Below, piece after piece: positions 17,639 through 27,306 of a stretch of 64,000 nucleotides of DNA. Within the stretch, counting starts at the first letter, position 1. Each line of letters opens with the position of its first letter. The position numbers and the translations under genes are program-made. A model generated the notes under the pieces. The model did no database searches, was not told where the DNA came from, and saw nothing but the letters and a program-made list of their open reading frames with translations. The stretch comes from Spirosoma sp. KUDC1026 (GTDB lineage: Bacteria > Bacteroidota > Bacteroidia > Cytophagales > Spirosomataceae), in the NCBI RefSeq assembly GCF_013375035.1, contig NZ_CP056032.1, positions 852,001-916,000 of the forward strand, given 5' to 3'.

Positions 17639-20032
17639 TTATTTTACCCGAATGTCAGCGCGGGCAGTGTCGTCTTCACCGTTGTCAACGCCGTTGCCGG
17701 GTGTTGAATCGGGGTCGGGTTGACCAGCTGCCAGTACCTGGGCGGTGCAGACACCCTGGCCGCTGGCCGTAGCCTGCGCCCGGAATCGAAGCGTGACGCT
17801 GGATTGTGCCGCCAGGTTGCTGACATTACCGACCAGCGTGGTACCGACCAGTGAAAAATCATTACCCGGAACGAATGTCTGTCCAGCAGGCAGATAAGCC
17901 CCCAGACTCAGACCTGTCGCTGTTAAACCACCGGCGTTTTTGACGGTAAGCGTGTACGTAATAATCTCTCCTACATTTGGAATCCGGTTGCTGGCCGACA
18001 GGGTAATGCTGACATCGGCTTTGTCGGCATCGGGCGTGGGCTGGTTGGACTGAACGGCGGGTAGCGGTACCTGATTCGGGTTTGGCGATACGTAAAATCC
18101 ACCGCCTAACTGTTTTGTCCGAAAATCCAGCGCGGCCATATCATCCTGCCCGTCGCCCGTACCTGAGTCGGGCTGACTGTCCGGATCAGTAGAGCTGGCC
18201 TGCGCAATTTCGGCCGCATTCCGGTACGTTCCGGCGGCTGTAGGCTGAGCAATGAAGGTGAATGTCCGGCTGGCTCCTGCATTCAGGGCAAAAGCCGCAC
18301 TGGTCAGTACGGTTCCGCTGGCACTCAGTTCGGACGACGAAACGAAGGCCAAATTGTCGGGTAATCGGTTCCGGACGACAACGTTGGTTGCCTGGCCTGG
18401 GCCATCGTTTTTCACCACCAGCGACAACGTAATCTGTGAGTTTTGTTCTGGCGTCCGCTGGCTGGCTCCCATTGCCAGGCTCAGATCAGCCACTTGCGGT
18501 TGTACGACGTTGTTGATTTCGAAAATATTGGACGGAACGCCTAGCAATGTAGGAGCCGTTGAGACAACCCGAATCTGGTATCGACCGCTTTGGTACGCGC
18601 TGGGCAGCGTAACCGCAATCGGGCTGCTGGCCCCGCTGCCTAAGTTCGCTACGTACTGACCATTCTGATTCAGGAGTTGCACCTGCCACTGGTTATCACC
18701 GTTAAACGTACCCAACGTAGCGAACGTAACCTGAATGGTAGAGTTAGGGGCAATGGTGTTTGCCAGTGTTCCGGTTGCTGCGAACTGCGAAGGCGTAATG
18801 GGTTGCGCGTTCTGGAAGAAGCCATCGGTCATGCTGTTGTTCCAGTTGCGGGCAAAACGAGATAGACCCATCCGGGCCGGAATCGACGCCGGATTCAGAT
18901 AGTACTGCGGGTGCGTAACGGGCCGGATACCATTGGCAAAGTGAACGTCCGTGTTCCCGGCATTTCGATTGATAATCGTGTCGTTGTACGGTCCCTGAAA
19001 CACGTTCAGACCCGGCGTATCGATAACGCGCTGTTGCTGGTTAACGACTTCCGTTCGGGTGACTGCTCCGTCAAAAGACGCCCGGGCAACCATCCAGGGC
19101 ACATTACGTCCACCAAAATCGCTGCGTGATTTCTGAATGATGTTTGTCAGCCGGTCATAATACTGCGGGATACTGGTGTTGCCATCAGCAAAGCTGTATT
19201 CTGCCTCGCCCTGGTGCCAGAGAACCGCCCGTACCCCCGCCATGGATCCGTAATAGTTAAGAACATTTTTCAGGTTCGTGTATGGTTGCAGGTTGGGCCA
19301 GTTGCCGTTGCAGAAATAGCGGTTACAGGTCGGAATGCCGTTTGCCGTATTCGACCAGTTTTCGGCCGTTGAACCGTCCCAGCCCGTTACGTAGAACGCT
19401 ACCGGTACGTTATAGCGATTGACGATGTAATCGCCCAGCTCGCCCCAGCCCCAGGAGCTTTCAGCCATGGGAAATACCCGGCGTCCGGCCGTCAGTGCTT
19501 TGTAGTTCGGTACTGGAAACGGATCGCCCGACGAGTTGAGCAGATCCGTGTTCTTGTCGTAGTAGTGGTTGATGGAGTCGATGGCGTTGACCCGGTCGGT
19601 GGCCGTTCCCAGATCGTTGTCGTTCCTGTTGATGCCCCGGGCGTTGGATTGGCCAGCCGTAATAAAAACTTCGCCGATGCCGACGGGCTGCACAGTGGCC
19701 TGGGCGGTGACGGTGCCACCGACCACGGCACGTACTGTTAGCATATACCAACCGCCCACACCTGTCAGCGACCCCAGGAATAGATTATTGGCTGGGTTCG
19801 TCTGAATAACCTGCCAGCCCGTAGCCGTTCCCTGACCGGCTGCAACAGGCGTTAGCTGAGCTTCAATGCGGTCGACCGTGCTGGTTAGTCGTCCTGATAC
19901 GAACAACCGTCCGTTGCCGTCGGCCCCCCGCTGCACGACCAGACGGGTCATAGGATAAGTGATCTGAAGTTGAGCAAACGCAACAACCGGGAAGAGAAAG
20001 AGCAAAAGCGCCCATCTGGTAAATGTGGACAT
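17639..20032 (-). CDS. Secreted SGNH/sialate O-acetylesterase-like protein with two DUF11 domains
   Basis: A 797-residue exported protein. The start is set at ATG 20030-20032, which gives a signal peptide (MSTFTRWALLLFLFPVVAFAQ); the longer frame adds 15 residues before it. After a beta domain (about residues 20-120) comes the esterase domain with FITAGQSNARG (Ser nucleophile), WHQGEAEYS and DVHFANG (Asp/His), the pattern of sialate O-acetylesterases. The C-terminal part contains two DUF11-type repeats, each of the form 'ADLSL...NDGPGQATNVVVRNRLPDNLAFV' and 'ADVSITLSASNRIPNVGEIITYTLTVKNAGG', typical of surface adhesin-like stalks. No T9SS C-terminal signal is evident. It probably deacetylates a polysaccharide; the substrate is unknown. 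Confidence 0.85.
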   Translation of the reverse strand: MSTFTRWALLLFLFPVVAFAQLQITYPMTRLVVQRGADGNGRLFVSGRLTSTVDRIEAQLTPVAAGQGTATGWQVIQTNPANNLFLGSLTGVGGWYMLTVRAVVGGTVTAQATVQPVGIGEVFITAGQSNARGINRNDNDLGTATDRVNAIDSINHYYDKNTDLLNSSGDPFPVPNYKALTAGRRVFPMAESSWGWGELGDYIVNRYNVPVAFYVTGWDGSTAENWSNTANGIPTCNRYFCNGNWPNLQPYTNLKNVLNYYGSMAGVRAVLWHQGEAEYSFADGNTSIPQYYDRLTNIIQKSRSDFGGRNVPWMVARASFDGAVTRTEVVNQQQRVIDTPGLNVFQGPYNDTIINRNAGNTDVHFANGIRPVTHPQYYLNPASIPARMGLSRFARNWNNSMTDGFFQNAQPITPSQFAATGTLANTIAPNSTIQVTFATLGTFNGDNQWQVQLLNQNGQYVANLGSGASSPIAVTLPSAYQSGRYQIRVVSTAPTLLGVPSNIFEINNVVQPQVADLSLAMGASQRTPEQNSQITLSLVVKNDGPGQATNVVVRNRLPDNLAFVSSSELSASGTVLTSAAFALNAGASRTFTFIAQPTAAGTYRNAAEIAQASSTDPDSQPDSGTGDGQDDMAALDFRTKQLGGGFYVSPNPNQVPLPAVQSNQPTPDADKADVSITLSASNRIPNVGEIITYTLTVKNAGGLTATGLSLGAYLPAGQTFVPGNDFSLVGTTLVGNVSNLAAQSSVTLRFRAQATASGQGVCTAQVLAAGQPDPDSTPGNGVDNGEDDTARADIRVK

Positions 20033-20285
20033 TTGGATCTGGTAAAATCTACCGCGAAAATAGGGAGAAAGTCGCATTGATTAATACCTGCGCCCACGGT
20101 TTGTAACTAGCTGATTCGTAGCAGATCTTTACTAGATATGGTCGCGTGTTTATTTTAGGCGTAGATGATCTATATATCCAAGAAGTATAGTAGACTTGTA
20201 ATGTGTTTACTTTAGTTTTGATATACGCCTGTCCTGTCAACGGCTGTTAGTTAGGTCTCTCAAACTAATTGAATCTTAAAATTTT

Positions 20286-20747
20286 ATGAACTACTCTACT
20301 CAATCGCGCCGACCAGCCGCTAAAGCAATTATTCTCGTGATCGAGGACAATGCTGATCAATGGTTTATAATCCGGTGGGCATTGGAGCAGCGTTTTCCTG
20401 AAGTTGAAGCTATATGGTTTAAAAATTCAGCACAGGCTCTGATGTATCTGGATAGCTGTCAACTTAATGAACAGGCATTTCCCCGATTGATTCTGCTGGA
20501 TTTATACATCCCCAACCGGGAGAGTGGCTGGCGGTTTTTAGAAACGATTAAACTGCACCATCTGTATCGGGAAATACCGACCGTGATGTTAAGCTGGTCG
20601 GCGGATCGGGAGGATATTCGGGAGTCATATATGCTACGTAGCAACTCCTACCTCGTTAAGCCGGATAGTTACGAAAAATGGCTGGAATGTTTTACTGTTT
20701 TTCGAGACTACTGGTGGGATGCCGTTACGCTCCCCCTGCCTGCCTAG
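20286..20747 (+). CDS. Single-domain response regulator (REC)
   Basis: A 153-residue receiver protein without an output domain. Acidic pocket ED at residues 20-21, phospho-acceptor Asp72 in LILLDLYIP, Ser in the VMLSWSAD strand and Lys in YLVKPDSY. It may be part of a phosphorelay with the hybrid kinase encoded nearby. Its 3' end overlaps the 3' end of the next receiver gene by 23 bp on the opposite strand. Confidence 0.92.
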   Translation: MNYSTQSRRPAAKAIILVIEDNADQWFIIRWALEQRFPEVEAIWFKNSAQALMYLDSCQLNEQAFPRLILLDLYIPNRESGWRFLETIKLHHLYREIPTVMLSWSADREDIRESYMLRSNSYLVKPDSYEKWLECFTVFRDYWWDAVTLPLPA

Positions 20748-21153
20748 TCTCTCTGCTTTCGCCAGCTAAAAGCTGCTGAATATGGCGGGTAAACGCTTGC
20801 CAGTCGGTTGCCTTGTTAACTACCGACTGGGCTCCTGCCTGATAACAGGCATCAATTTCGGCTGGGTCACTGCTACTGCTGAGCATAATAACAGGAATCT
20901 GGTTCCAGCCCGAAACCTGCTTCAGGCAAATCAGCGTCTGTATACCATTCCGGCCGGGCATGTGAATGTCCATTAGAACCAGATCAGGCCGTGTGGCCTG
21001 TTCATGAGCAGATTCGATTGTCTCCTGGCATAGTGATGCTCCGTCGTCAAAAAAAGCGAACGTATGCTCTGGTAATGAATGCTTGAGAAAACGGCCGATC
21101 AGAAAGCGATAGTCAGCAGCATCATCGACGACGTATATCAATGCCATAGGCAA
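20725..21153 (-). CDS. Single-domain response regulator (REC)
   Basis: A 142-residue receiver protein: VVDDAADYR acidic pocket, LVLMDIHMPGRNG with the phospho-acceptor Asp, VIMLSSSSD and the Lys in VVNKATD. It starts 60 nt after the stop of the CheB-CheR-PAS kinase on the same strand, so it is the likely partner transcribed with that kinase, which lacks a receiver of its own. ATG 21153 and ATG 21147 (MALIYVVDD) are both possible. Tail-to-tail overlap with the plus-strand receiver gene. Confidence 0.92.
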   Translation of the reverse strand: MPMALIYVVDDAADYRFLIGRFLKHSLPEHTFAFFDDGASLCQETIESAHEQATRPDLVLMDIHMPGRNGIQTLICLKQVSGWNQIPVIMLSSSSDPAEIDACYQAGAQSVVNKATDWQAFTRHIQQLLAGESRETRQAGGA

Positions 21154-21213
21154 TAAAGATTGAAGTTACTTCGTCAACAACGGTTGTCGTTGAGATGATT
21201 TATTTGGTGCTTA

Positions 21214-24200
21214 TTAGTTAGTTACTGGATAGCTGGAAGGGAATGATATAACGAACCGAGTACCCTCCTTCGGTTTACTGGTAACTGCTATATCGCCATC
21301 AAGCAGGTCGCAGAGTTGCCGGACAATGGCGAGACCAATGCCTTCGCCGTGCCGACTGTTTATGGCCGAGATGTCTTTTTGCGCAAGACCAGGGCCGCTA
21401 TCCGTTATCGTAAGCTGCCATCGCTCACTGCTCTCTACGGCCTCCCAGTTGACGGCAACGCCCCCCGTCTGCGTGTATGTCAAGGCATTGAGCAGGAGGT
21501 TCTGGGCAATCCGGTTTACTTTGATGGCGTCTCCTTCGACAAATAATGGACGTACTCCGTCAGCACGCAGCCACAAAGCTCGCTCATCGGCCATGGGTTG
21601 CAAACTGGCAATCAGTTCATCCAGTAGCTGGGCGACATCGAAACTGGCTAGATGTCGCTGTTCCTGTCCGGCTTCCAGACGGGCAAAGTCAAGAAGTTCG
21701 GTAAGCATGTCAGTCGCCTGTTTGATATTACGCTGTAACATACTTAGCATCTGCTCACGTTCTTCTTCGTCGGTTGCCAGATCGAGCATGGAGGCTGCTC
21801 CCTGAATTATACCAAAGTTGCCGCGCAGATCATGCGACGTACGTCGTAGAAATTCTCCTCGTTCTTTAATATACTGACGCAGGTTGTGAAGGTTTGTAAC
21901 CGTATCACTAGAATTCCGTATTTCATTGAATAATTGCTGCTGCTGCTGCTCGGCTTGCTTCAGTACCGTAATATCCAAGCCGTTCACAACTACACCATCG
22001 TCAAATCGGGTCACCGAGATGGCAACCCATTGACTCTCTGGATTATCCGGGGTATGGCGTTCTTCGTAAAAAGGCTCATTGGTTAACCGTACCTGGCGCA
22101 GGATGTCCAGCGTCTTTTCCTGCCACAACTGTTTTTCCAGATAGGCAACCGGCTGATGAAGCAACTGGCTCGCCGTTTTATGCATCATGGCGGCAAACCG
22201 CTCGTTGCAGACGGCAAGGCGGAAATCCATTATCTGGCGATGTTCGTCATGAACGGCCTTGAAAAAAGCAATCAGGGACGTTGAACTGTTCAAAACGGCC
22301 TGTAAATGCTGATTGGTCTCCTGAATCTGCTTCTCAGCTTCTTTCAACTCCGTAATATCCCGTGCAATGGCCAGCACGCTTTGAATCCTGCCGTTCGAAG
22401 CCAATTCCGGTACAATGACGGAGTAATAGAGCGTTATGCCTTTGGGAGTGGTGAATATATTGTAATGGTCCTGGGACGTGCCGGTATCAAAAACCTCCCT
22501 TAATTTGTCCATATAGGGGATCGCCACGGAATCGGGTTGTCCCATTTCCTGGTTGGTTTTGCCCAGCAAAACCGATAAGGGGGCTCCGGTTTTCTCCGCA
22601 AAAGCCGAGTTGGCAAAGACTAATTTTAAGTCGATATCCCAGCGCGTAATAACATCCCGCGTATTTTCGACGAGCGTCCGGAACTGCTCTTCACTTTCCC
22701 GTACGCGTTTCTGGGCCAGTCGTTGTTCCGTAATGTCCTGGGCGAAGCCAACGATTTTAACAACCTTCCCCGTTTCATCACGCATTACTTCGTGCCGGTT
22801 GAACAGGTAACGCATCTGTCCGTCGTTCCGATAAATACGCCGGATGTATTCAAATGGCTGATGGTCTTTCAGGGCCTGCTCAATACGTATGGCAATGGGA
22901 GCCACGTCACCGGGGTACGTATGCGAATCCATAAAATCCGCATTCAGGCTGACCTGGCCCGGCTCGAATCCAAACAGCCGATACATCTCATCCGAATAAA
23001 GGGACGCGTTCGTTGCCAGAATAAGCTCGTAACTACCAATGTGGGCAATACTTTCGGTGCGATTAAGCAGCGTGTTGGTAGTTTGTAGCTCCTGCGTGCG
23101 TTGCCTAACCCGTCGGTCCAGTTCCTGCTGAAGTTCTTTTTGCAGATGAATATCGGCGTCAATGCCGACGTAGCCACTAAAATCTCCGTTAGGAAAAAAA
23201 GTAGGCTCGGCGTATTCCAGCATCCAGCGGTATTCGCCGTCGTGGCGCAACAGTCTATACTCGGCACTGAAGGACTCGCGAATCGCAAATTTCTGTTTGT
23301 AAACAGCTAGGTAGTTATCCCGATCATCGGGATGGATATCCTGCGCCCAGCCGCGCTCTATTTCTTCTTCCTGCGTACGACCCGTATAAGTAAGCCAGGC
23401 CTGATTCAAAAACGAATATCGCCCATCGGCGTCGGCTACCCAGATCAGCATCGGGGCGCTATCGGTGAGGTTTCTGAACCAGGCCTCGCGTTCTTCCGAT
23501 AGGCGCTGCGCCCGGCGGGATTCGGTAATATCCTCAATGGCAATCAGAATCGCTTCTTGTCGCTGCTGCTGAACCACCTTGCAGGCGTTGAACCGAAGTA
23601 CTTTCTCGCCCAGCTCGGCAAAATGGTGCGTAACTTCAAAATTCTGGATAACTGCGTTCTGATGTATTACGTCTTCCAGTAACTGCCGTAACCGGTCAAT
23701 GTTCCACTGGCGATTATCCAGTTCGTAGATCAGTACGCCTTCAGTTTCGTCTTCGCGCAGGCGGAAGGTTTTATAAAAGGCTTTGTTCGCACTCTTTAGC
23801 CGCAGGTCCTTATCAAGTACGATCGTGGCTTCGCGAATAGTTGAAAAGATTGCTTCCGAATAGCTGTAGGCCTCTGAAAGCTGATCGTTACGTACCTGAA
23901 GCTCCTGGTTGATGGTCAGTAACTCTTCGTTAGTCGATTCAATCTCCTCCTTACTGGTTTCCAGTTCCTCGTTGATACTTTGCAGCTCTTCGTTGGAGCT
24001 GACGATCTCCTCGTTGGCCGACTGGAGTTCTTCGTTGCTGGCTTCCTGCTCTTCGATAATGGAGCGCATATCCTCGCGCAGGCTGCTCAGCTCTTCTTCC
24101 AATTGTTTGATACGCTGATTCCGCGACTGAGACGAGGTCGTTTCGGGGAGTAGCGACGGTGTAATCTCTTCAAAAAGAACCAAGTATAGTCGTTCTTCCG

Positions 24201-26139
24201 TATCGACGGACAGTGGGACTGCTTCAATAGCAACGTAATGAGTCTGCTCTTTAATCCGAATTTTCAGACCCGATTTACGCACTGCCTGCCCGGCTTTCTG
24301 GGCCTTATGAATAATACTACGCAGATCAAAAGCCAGGGTGGGGCGGGCCATTTTGAGCAGGTTTAGGCTGGCTTTGCCTGGGGCTGGTTCCAGAAAGAGG
24401 CCTGTTGACCCACGGAACTGGAGAATCTCCAGATCCTGATTGACAACAACAGAGGCTGGCGTGTACTGGCCTAACAGGATATTATCAACCGTGTTATCCA
24501 GATTATTGCCATTGTTACCTAGGGGATTTTTCGCCTTCATATTAACTTTAGCAGCGTTTGCTTCTGTTAACGATGTCGTTTCAAGCTGCCTTTCCAGATT
24601 TGCCTGGATGGGACCGGGCTGGAGATTCATGTCAAAGGTAGCCCGGCTGATGGCATCGTTTTTACGAACAAAGATTTTGTACCGTTTCTCTACCTGAACA
24701 AATAACGAAGTTGACGCACCAACGGTTTCTGACTTGCCCAGCAGCAGATAGCCATTTGGGTTCAGGGCATAATGAAACGTAGCAATGGCTTTGCGCTGTA
24801 ATACGTTTTCGGTGTAAATCAGCATGTTGCGACAGCTAACCAGATCGAGCCGGGAAAAGGGCGGATCTTTAAACACATTATGGGGGGCAAAGACGCACAG
24901 GTCCCGGATTGCCTTGGAGATCCGATAGTGATCATCTACTTTCGAAAAAAAGCGTTGCACCCGCTTGGGCGATACGTCCAGCATCTGGCTGCGGGTGTAC
25001 GTCCCCAGCCGGGCTCTGGCAATCGCTGATTCACTGAGGTCGGTGGCGAAAATGTTGATCGGGATATTGACGCCCTGCTCGTTCATGATCTCTGTCAGCA
25101 GCATGGCGATCGAGTAGGCCTCTTCGCCCGTTGAGCAAGCAGGCACCCAGATTCGGATCGACTCGCGGGGCGTTTTACTTTTAACCAGCTGGGGCAGCAG
25201 TACTTTTTTCAGGTAGTCCATCGTGTCGGTGTCCCGAAAAAAGTTGGTTACGTTGATCAGCAGATCGCTGTAAAGGGCCTTCCCTTCGGCTGGATGCTGA
25301 CTCAGGTACTGCGCGTAGTCGGCCAGGGTTTCCAGCTTGTAAAGCAGCATCCGTCGGACAACACGCCGACGAATGGTTGTTACTTTGTAATGCGTGAAAT
25401 CAACTCCGATCGACCGGCGTAGAAACAGGATGATTTTACGAAGGTCTTCGTCATTAGCAGTCGGATCCTGGTCATCTGCTATCTCGCCTTCGGTGTGGGC
25501 TGTCTGCCGGAAAACGTTGATCTGCTGGCTTAGCCGGATCACCTCGTCGGCAATGTCAGCCGGGGAAAGCACCTTATCGACCACCCCTTCTGAGATAGCT
25601 GCTTTGGGCATGCTCTGAAAGGAGGCCGTTTCGTCCTGCGCAAATGTGATACCGCCAGCTGCTTTGATCGCTTTCAGACCCGCCGTGCCATCATTACCTG
25701 ATCCAGACAGAAGAATAGCAATGGAGCCCTCGCGCTGCCGCGTTGCCAGCGACAGAAAAAATTCGTCGATCGGCATGCGGATGGACGACGAACCGGTACT
25801 CCGACGAAGCTGACGGGGAATAAAAGTTAGCACCCCGTCAACCACCCCCATATCTTTATCTGATGTCAGGACGTATACCTGATTAGGAACAATCTGTTGC
25901 TGGTGTTCGGCCGCTACAACTGGCATCGTTGTCGCCTGGCTCAATACGCTTGATAGTTGACTGACCGGAACAAGGTCAGCATGCTGGACGTAAACGAAGG
26001 CCATCCCTGTTGCTGAAGGCATGTACCTCAGTAAATCAGAAAGGGCATCCAGACTACCCGTGGCACCCCCAATGGCAACAACAGGCACTGGTTTACGACT
26101 GGGTTGAGAACTAACAGCATCGGTATCATTCGTAAGCAT
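21214..26139 (-). CDS. CheB-CheR-multi-PAS-histidine kinase fusion
   Basis: A 1641-residue cytoplasmic signalling protein. Domains: CheB methylesterase-like (about 18-205), CheR methyltransferase (about 225-495, with WVPACSTGEEAYSIAM for SAM binding and LDLVSCRNMLIYT), PAS-like (about 560-660), a long Glu/Ser/Asn coiled coil (about 672-760, repeating SNEELQS-type heptads), several PAS/PAC domains (about 765-1420), then HisKA with TSHDLRGN (about 1440-1510) and a HATPase ending DSGPGLAQKD and GEGIGLAIVRQL. In the CheB domain the usual GASAGG loop reads GGATGS, so Ser26 is Ala, while His53 and Asp150 remain; methylesterase activity is therefore doubtful. No membrane segment and no receiver. The adjacent receiver gene and the divergent intact CheB are probable partners. 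A CAG run encodes Gln5 before the HisKA domain. Confidence 0.93.
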   Translation of the reverse strand: MLTNDTDAVSSQPSRKPVPVVAIGGATGSLDALSDLLRYMPSATGMAFVYVQHADLVPVSQLSSVLSQATTMPVVAAEHQQQIVPNQVYVLTSDKDMGVVDGVLTFIPRQLRRSTGSSSIRMPIDEFFLSLATRQREGSIAILLSGSGNDGTAGLKAIKAAGGITFAQDETASFQSMPKAAISEGVVDKVLSPADIADEVIRLSQQINVFRQTAHTEGEIADDQDPTANDEDLRKIILFLRRSIGVDFTHYKVTTIRRRVVRRMLLYKLETLADYAQYLSQHPAEGKALYSDLLINVTNFFRDTDTMDYLKKVLLPQLVKSKTPRESIRIWVPACSTGEEAYSIAMLLTEIMNEQGVNIPINIFATDLSESAIARARLGTYTRSQMLDVSPKRVQRFFSKVDDHYRISKAIRDLCVFAPHNVFKDPPFSRLDLVSCRNMLIYTENVLQRKAIATFHYALNPNGYLLLGKSETVGASTSLFVQVEKRYKIFVRKNDAISRATFDMNLQPGPIQANLERQLETTSLTEANAAKVNMKAKNPLGNNGNNLDNTVDNILLGQYTPASVVVNQDLEILQFRGSTGLFLEPAPGKASLNLLKMARPTLAFDLRSIIHKAQKAGQAVRKSGLKIRIKEQTHYVAIEAVPLSVDTEERLYLVLFEEITPSLLPETTSSQSRNQRIKQLEEELSSLREDMRSIIEEQEASNEELQSANEEIVSSNEELQSINEELETSKEEIESTNEELLTINQELQVRNDQLSEAYSYSEAIFSTIREATIVLDKDLRLKSANKAFYKTFRLREDETEGVLIYELDNRQWNIDRLRQLLEDVIHQNAVIQNFEVTHHFAELGEKVLRFNACKVVQQQRQEAILIAIEDITESRRAQRLSEEREAWFRNLTDSAPMLIWVADADGRYSFLNQAWLTYTGRTQEEEIERGWAQDIHPDDRDNYLAVYKQKFAIRESFSAEYRLLRHDGEYRWMLEYAEPTFFPNGDFSGYVGIDADIHLQKELQQELDRRVRQRTQELQTTNTLLNRTESIAHIGSYELILATNASLYSDEMYRLFGFEPGQVSLNADFMDSHTYPGDVAPIAIRIEQALKDHQPFEYIRRIYRNDGQMRYLFNRHEVMRDETGKVVKIVGFAQDITEQRLAQKRVRESEEQFRTLVENTRDVITRWDIDLKLVFANSAFAEKTGAPLSVLLGKTNQEMGQPDSVAIPYMDKLREVFDTGTSQDHYNIFTTPKGITLYYSVIVPELASNGRIQSVLAIARDITELKEAEKQIQETNQHLQAVLNSSTSLIAFFKAVHDEHRQIMDFRLAVCNERFAAMMHKTASQLLHQPVAYLEKQLWQEKTLDILRQVRLTNEPFYEERHTPDNPESQWVAISVTRFDDGVVVNGLDITVLKQAEQQQQQLFNEIRNSSDTVTNLHNLRQYIKERGEFLRRTSHDLRGNFGIIQGAASMLDLATDEEEREQMLSMLQRNIKQATDMLTELLDFARLEAGQEQRHLASFDVAQLLDELIASLQPMADERALWLRADGVRPLFVEGDAIKVNRIAQNLLLNALTYTQTGGVAVNWEAVESSERWQLTITDSGPGLAQKDISAINSRHGEGIGLAIVRQLCDLLDGDIAVTSKPKEGTRFVISFPSSYPVTN

Positions 26140-26289
26140 AAGAGCGGTCTTTCGAAAAACTAACGGCTACTCTTTGGGTTAAAGAAATGTACCAATAGGT
26201 AGAACAGCCGGAAAAGTTAAAACTTTTTACCGAGAGGGGAGAAATTGTTGGTGTTGTGCTGCCAGGTTTCTCATTAGATAAATAAAGTC

Positions 26290-27306
26290 ATGGCGAAGCG
26301 AGATATCATCGTTGTTGGTGCGTCGGCAGGTGGTGTCTACGCGCTGAAAGAATTAGTTGCCTCGTTACCAGCGGATTGCGCTGCGTCGATCTTTGTTGTC
26401 CTGCACGTATCACCCCATGCCCCGAGCTATCTGCCCGACATTCTGACCCATACAGGGCCGTTAGTAGCCACGCATCCGAGAGACGGTGAACCAATTCAGC
26501 CAGGGCGCATCTACGTAGCACCCCCGGATCATCATATGCTGATCGAGTACGATCAGGTAATCGTTAAAAGGGGGCCTAAGGAAAATCGCTTTCGGCCATC
26601 AGTCGACGCTTTATTTCGCTCGGCAGCTTATACCTACGGTCCCCGTGTGATTGGTGTTGTGCTGACGGGTATGTTAAACGACGGTACATCGGGGATGTGG
26701 TCGATAAAGCGGCTAGGAGGAACCAGTATTGTGCAGGAGCCAGAAAACGCTATGTATCCCAGTATGCCAGCCAGTGTACTGGAATACGTCGATGTCGATT
26801 ATGTGTTGCCAATATCCGGGATGGGGTCACTGCTGACAGAACTGATTACGGAGGAAATCCTGGGGAAGCCGTTTCTGTCTCCTGAGGAAGAGGAACGAAT
26901 GAGTGCCGAAATCAATATAGCAGCCGAAGACAGTGCCTTCGAGCAGGGAATATTAAATTTAGGGGAGCTGACGCCATTAACCTGCCCGGAATGCAACGGA
27001 GCGCTGATTAGCATAAAAGAAGGAAAGCTAATCCGGTATCGCTGCCACACGGGTCACGCTTTTACGGCCAGTTCGCTGCTGGCCGAAACCACGAAATCGA
27101 TAGAAGAATCGTTCTGGAAAGCGGCAAAAAGTCTCGAAGAAACGGTGATACTGCTGGAACAGTCGGGGAAGCAATTTGCCGAAGGAGGCAATTCGGAAGC
27201 CGCTGAGCAGTTTTTTGACAAAGCCCGGCAAGCTCGCGAGCGGGCTAAATCAGCCCACGAGCTTGCCTATCGACAGGAGAAACTCAGTGAAGACGGGACT
27301 CTTTAA
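26290..27306 (+). CDS. CheB-type methylesterase with C-terminal zinc-finger-like domain
   Basis: A 338-residue stand-alone CheB without a receiver domain. The catalytic set is intact: GASAGG with Ser12, His39 in VVLHVSP, and Asp in LTGMLNDGTSG. The C-terminal part carries CPEC and CHTGH motifs (about residues 235-260) that look like a small zinc site, followed by a helical tail rich in Ala and Glu; this architecture recurs in CheB-like proteins of non-flagellate bacteria. It is divergent from the fused CheB-CheR kinase with a 150-bp shared promoter region, which suggests joint regulation. Its end overlaps the HdeD-like gene by 4 bp. Confidence 0.92.
   Translation: MAKRDIIVVGASAGGVYALKELVASLPADCAASIFVVLHVSPHAPSYLPDILTHTGPLVATHPRDGEPIQPGRIYVAPPDHHMLIEYDQVIVKRGPKENRFRPSVDALFRSAAYTYGPRVIGVVLTGMLNDGTSGMWSIKRLGGTSIVQEPENAMYPSMPASVLEYVDVDYVLPISGMGSLLTELITEEILGKPFLSPEEEERMSAEINIAAEDSAFEQGILNLGELTPLTCPECNGALISIKEGKLIRYRCHTGHAFTASSLLAETTKSIEESFWKAAKSLEETVILLEQSGKQFAEGGNSEAAEQFFDKARQARERAKSAHELAYRQEKLSEDGTL

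Noticed and set aside
21937-21953. CTG/CAG microsatellite in the hybrid kinase
   Set aside because: Only five units, encoding a Gln run in a linker; no sign of functional role.
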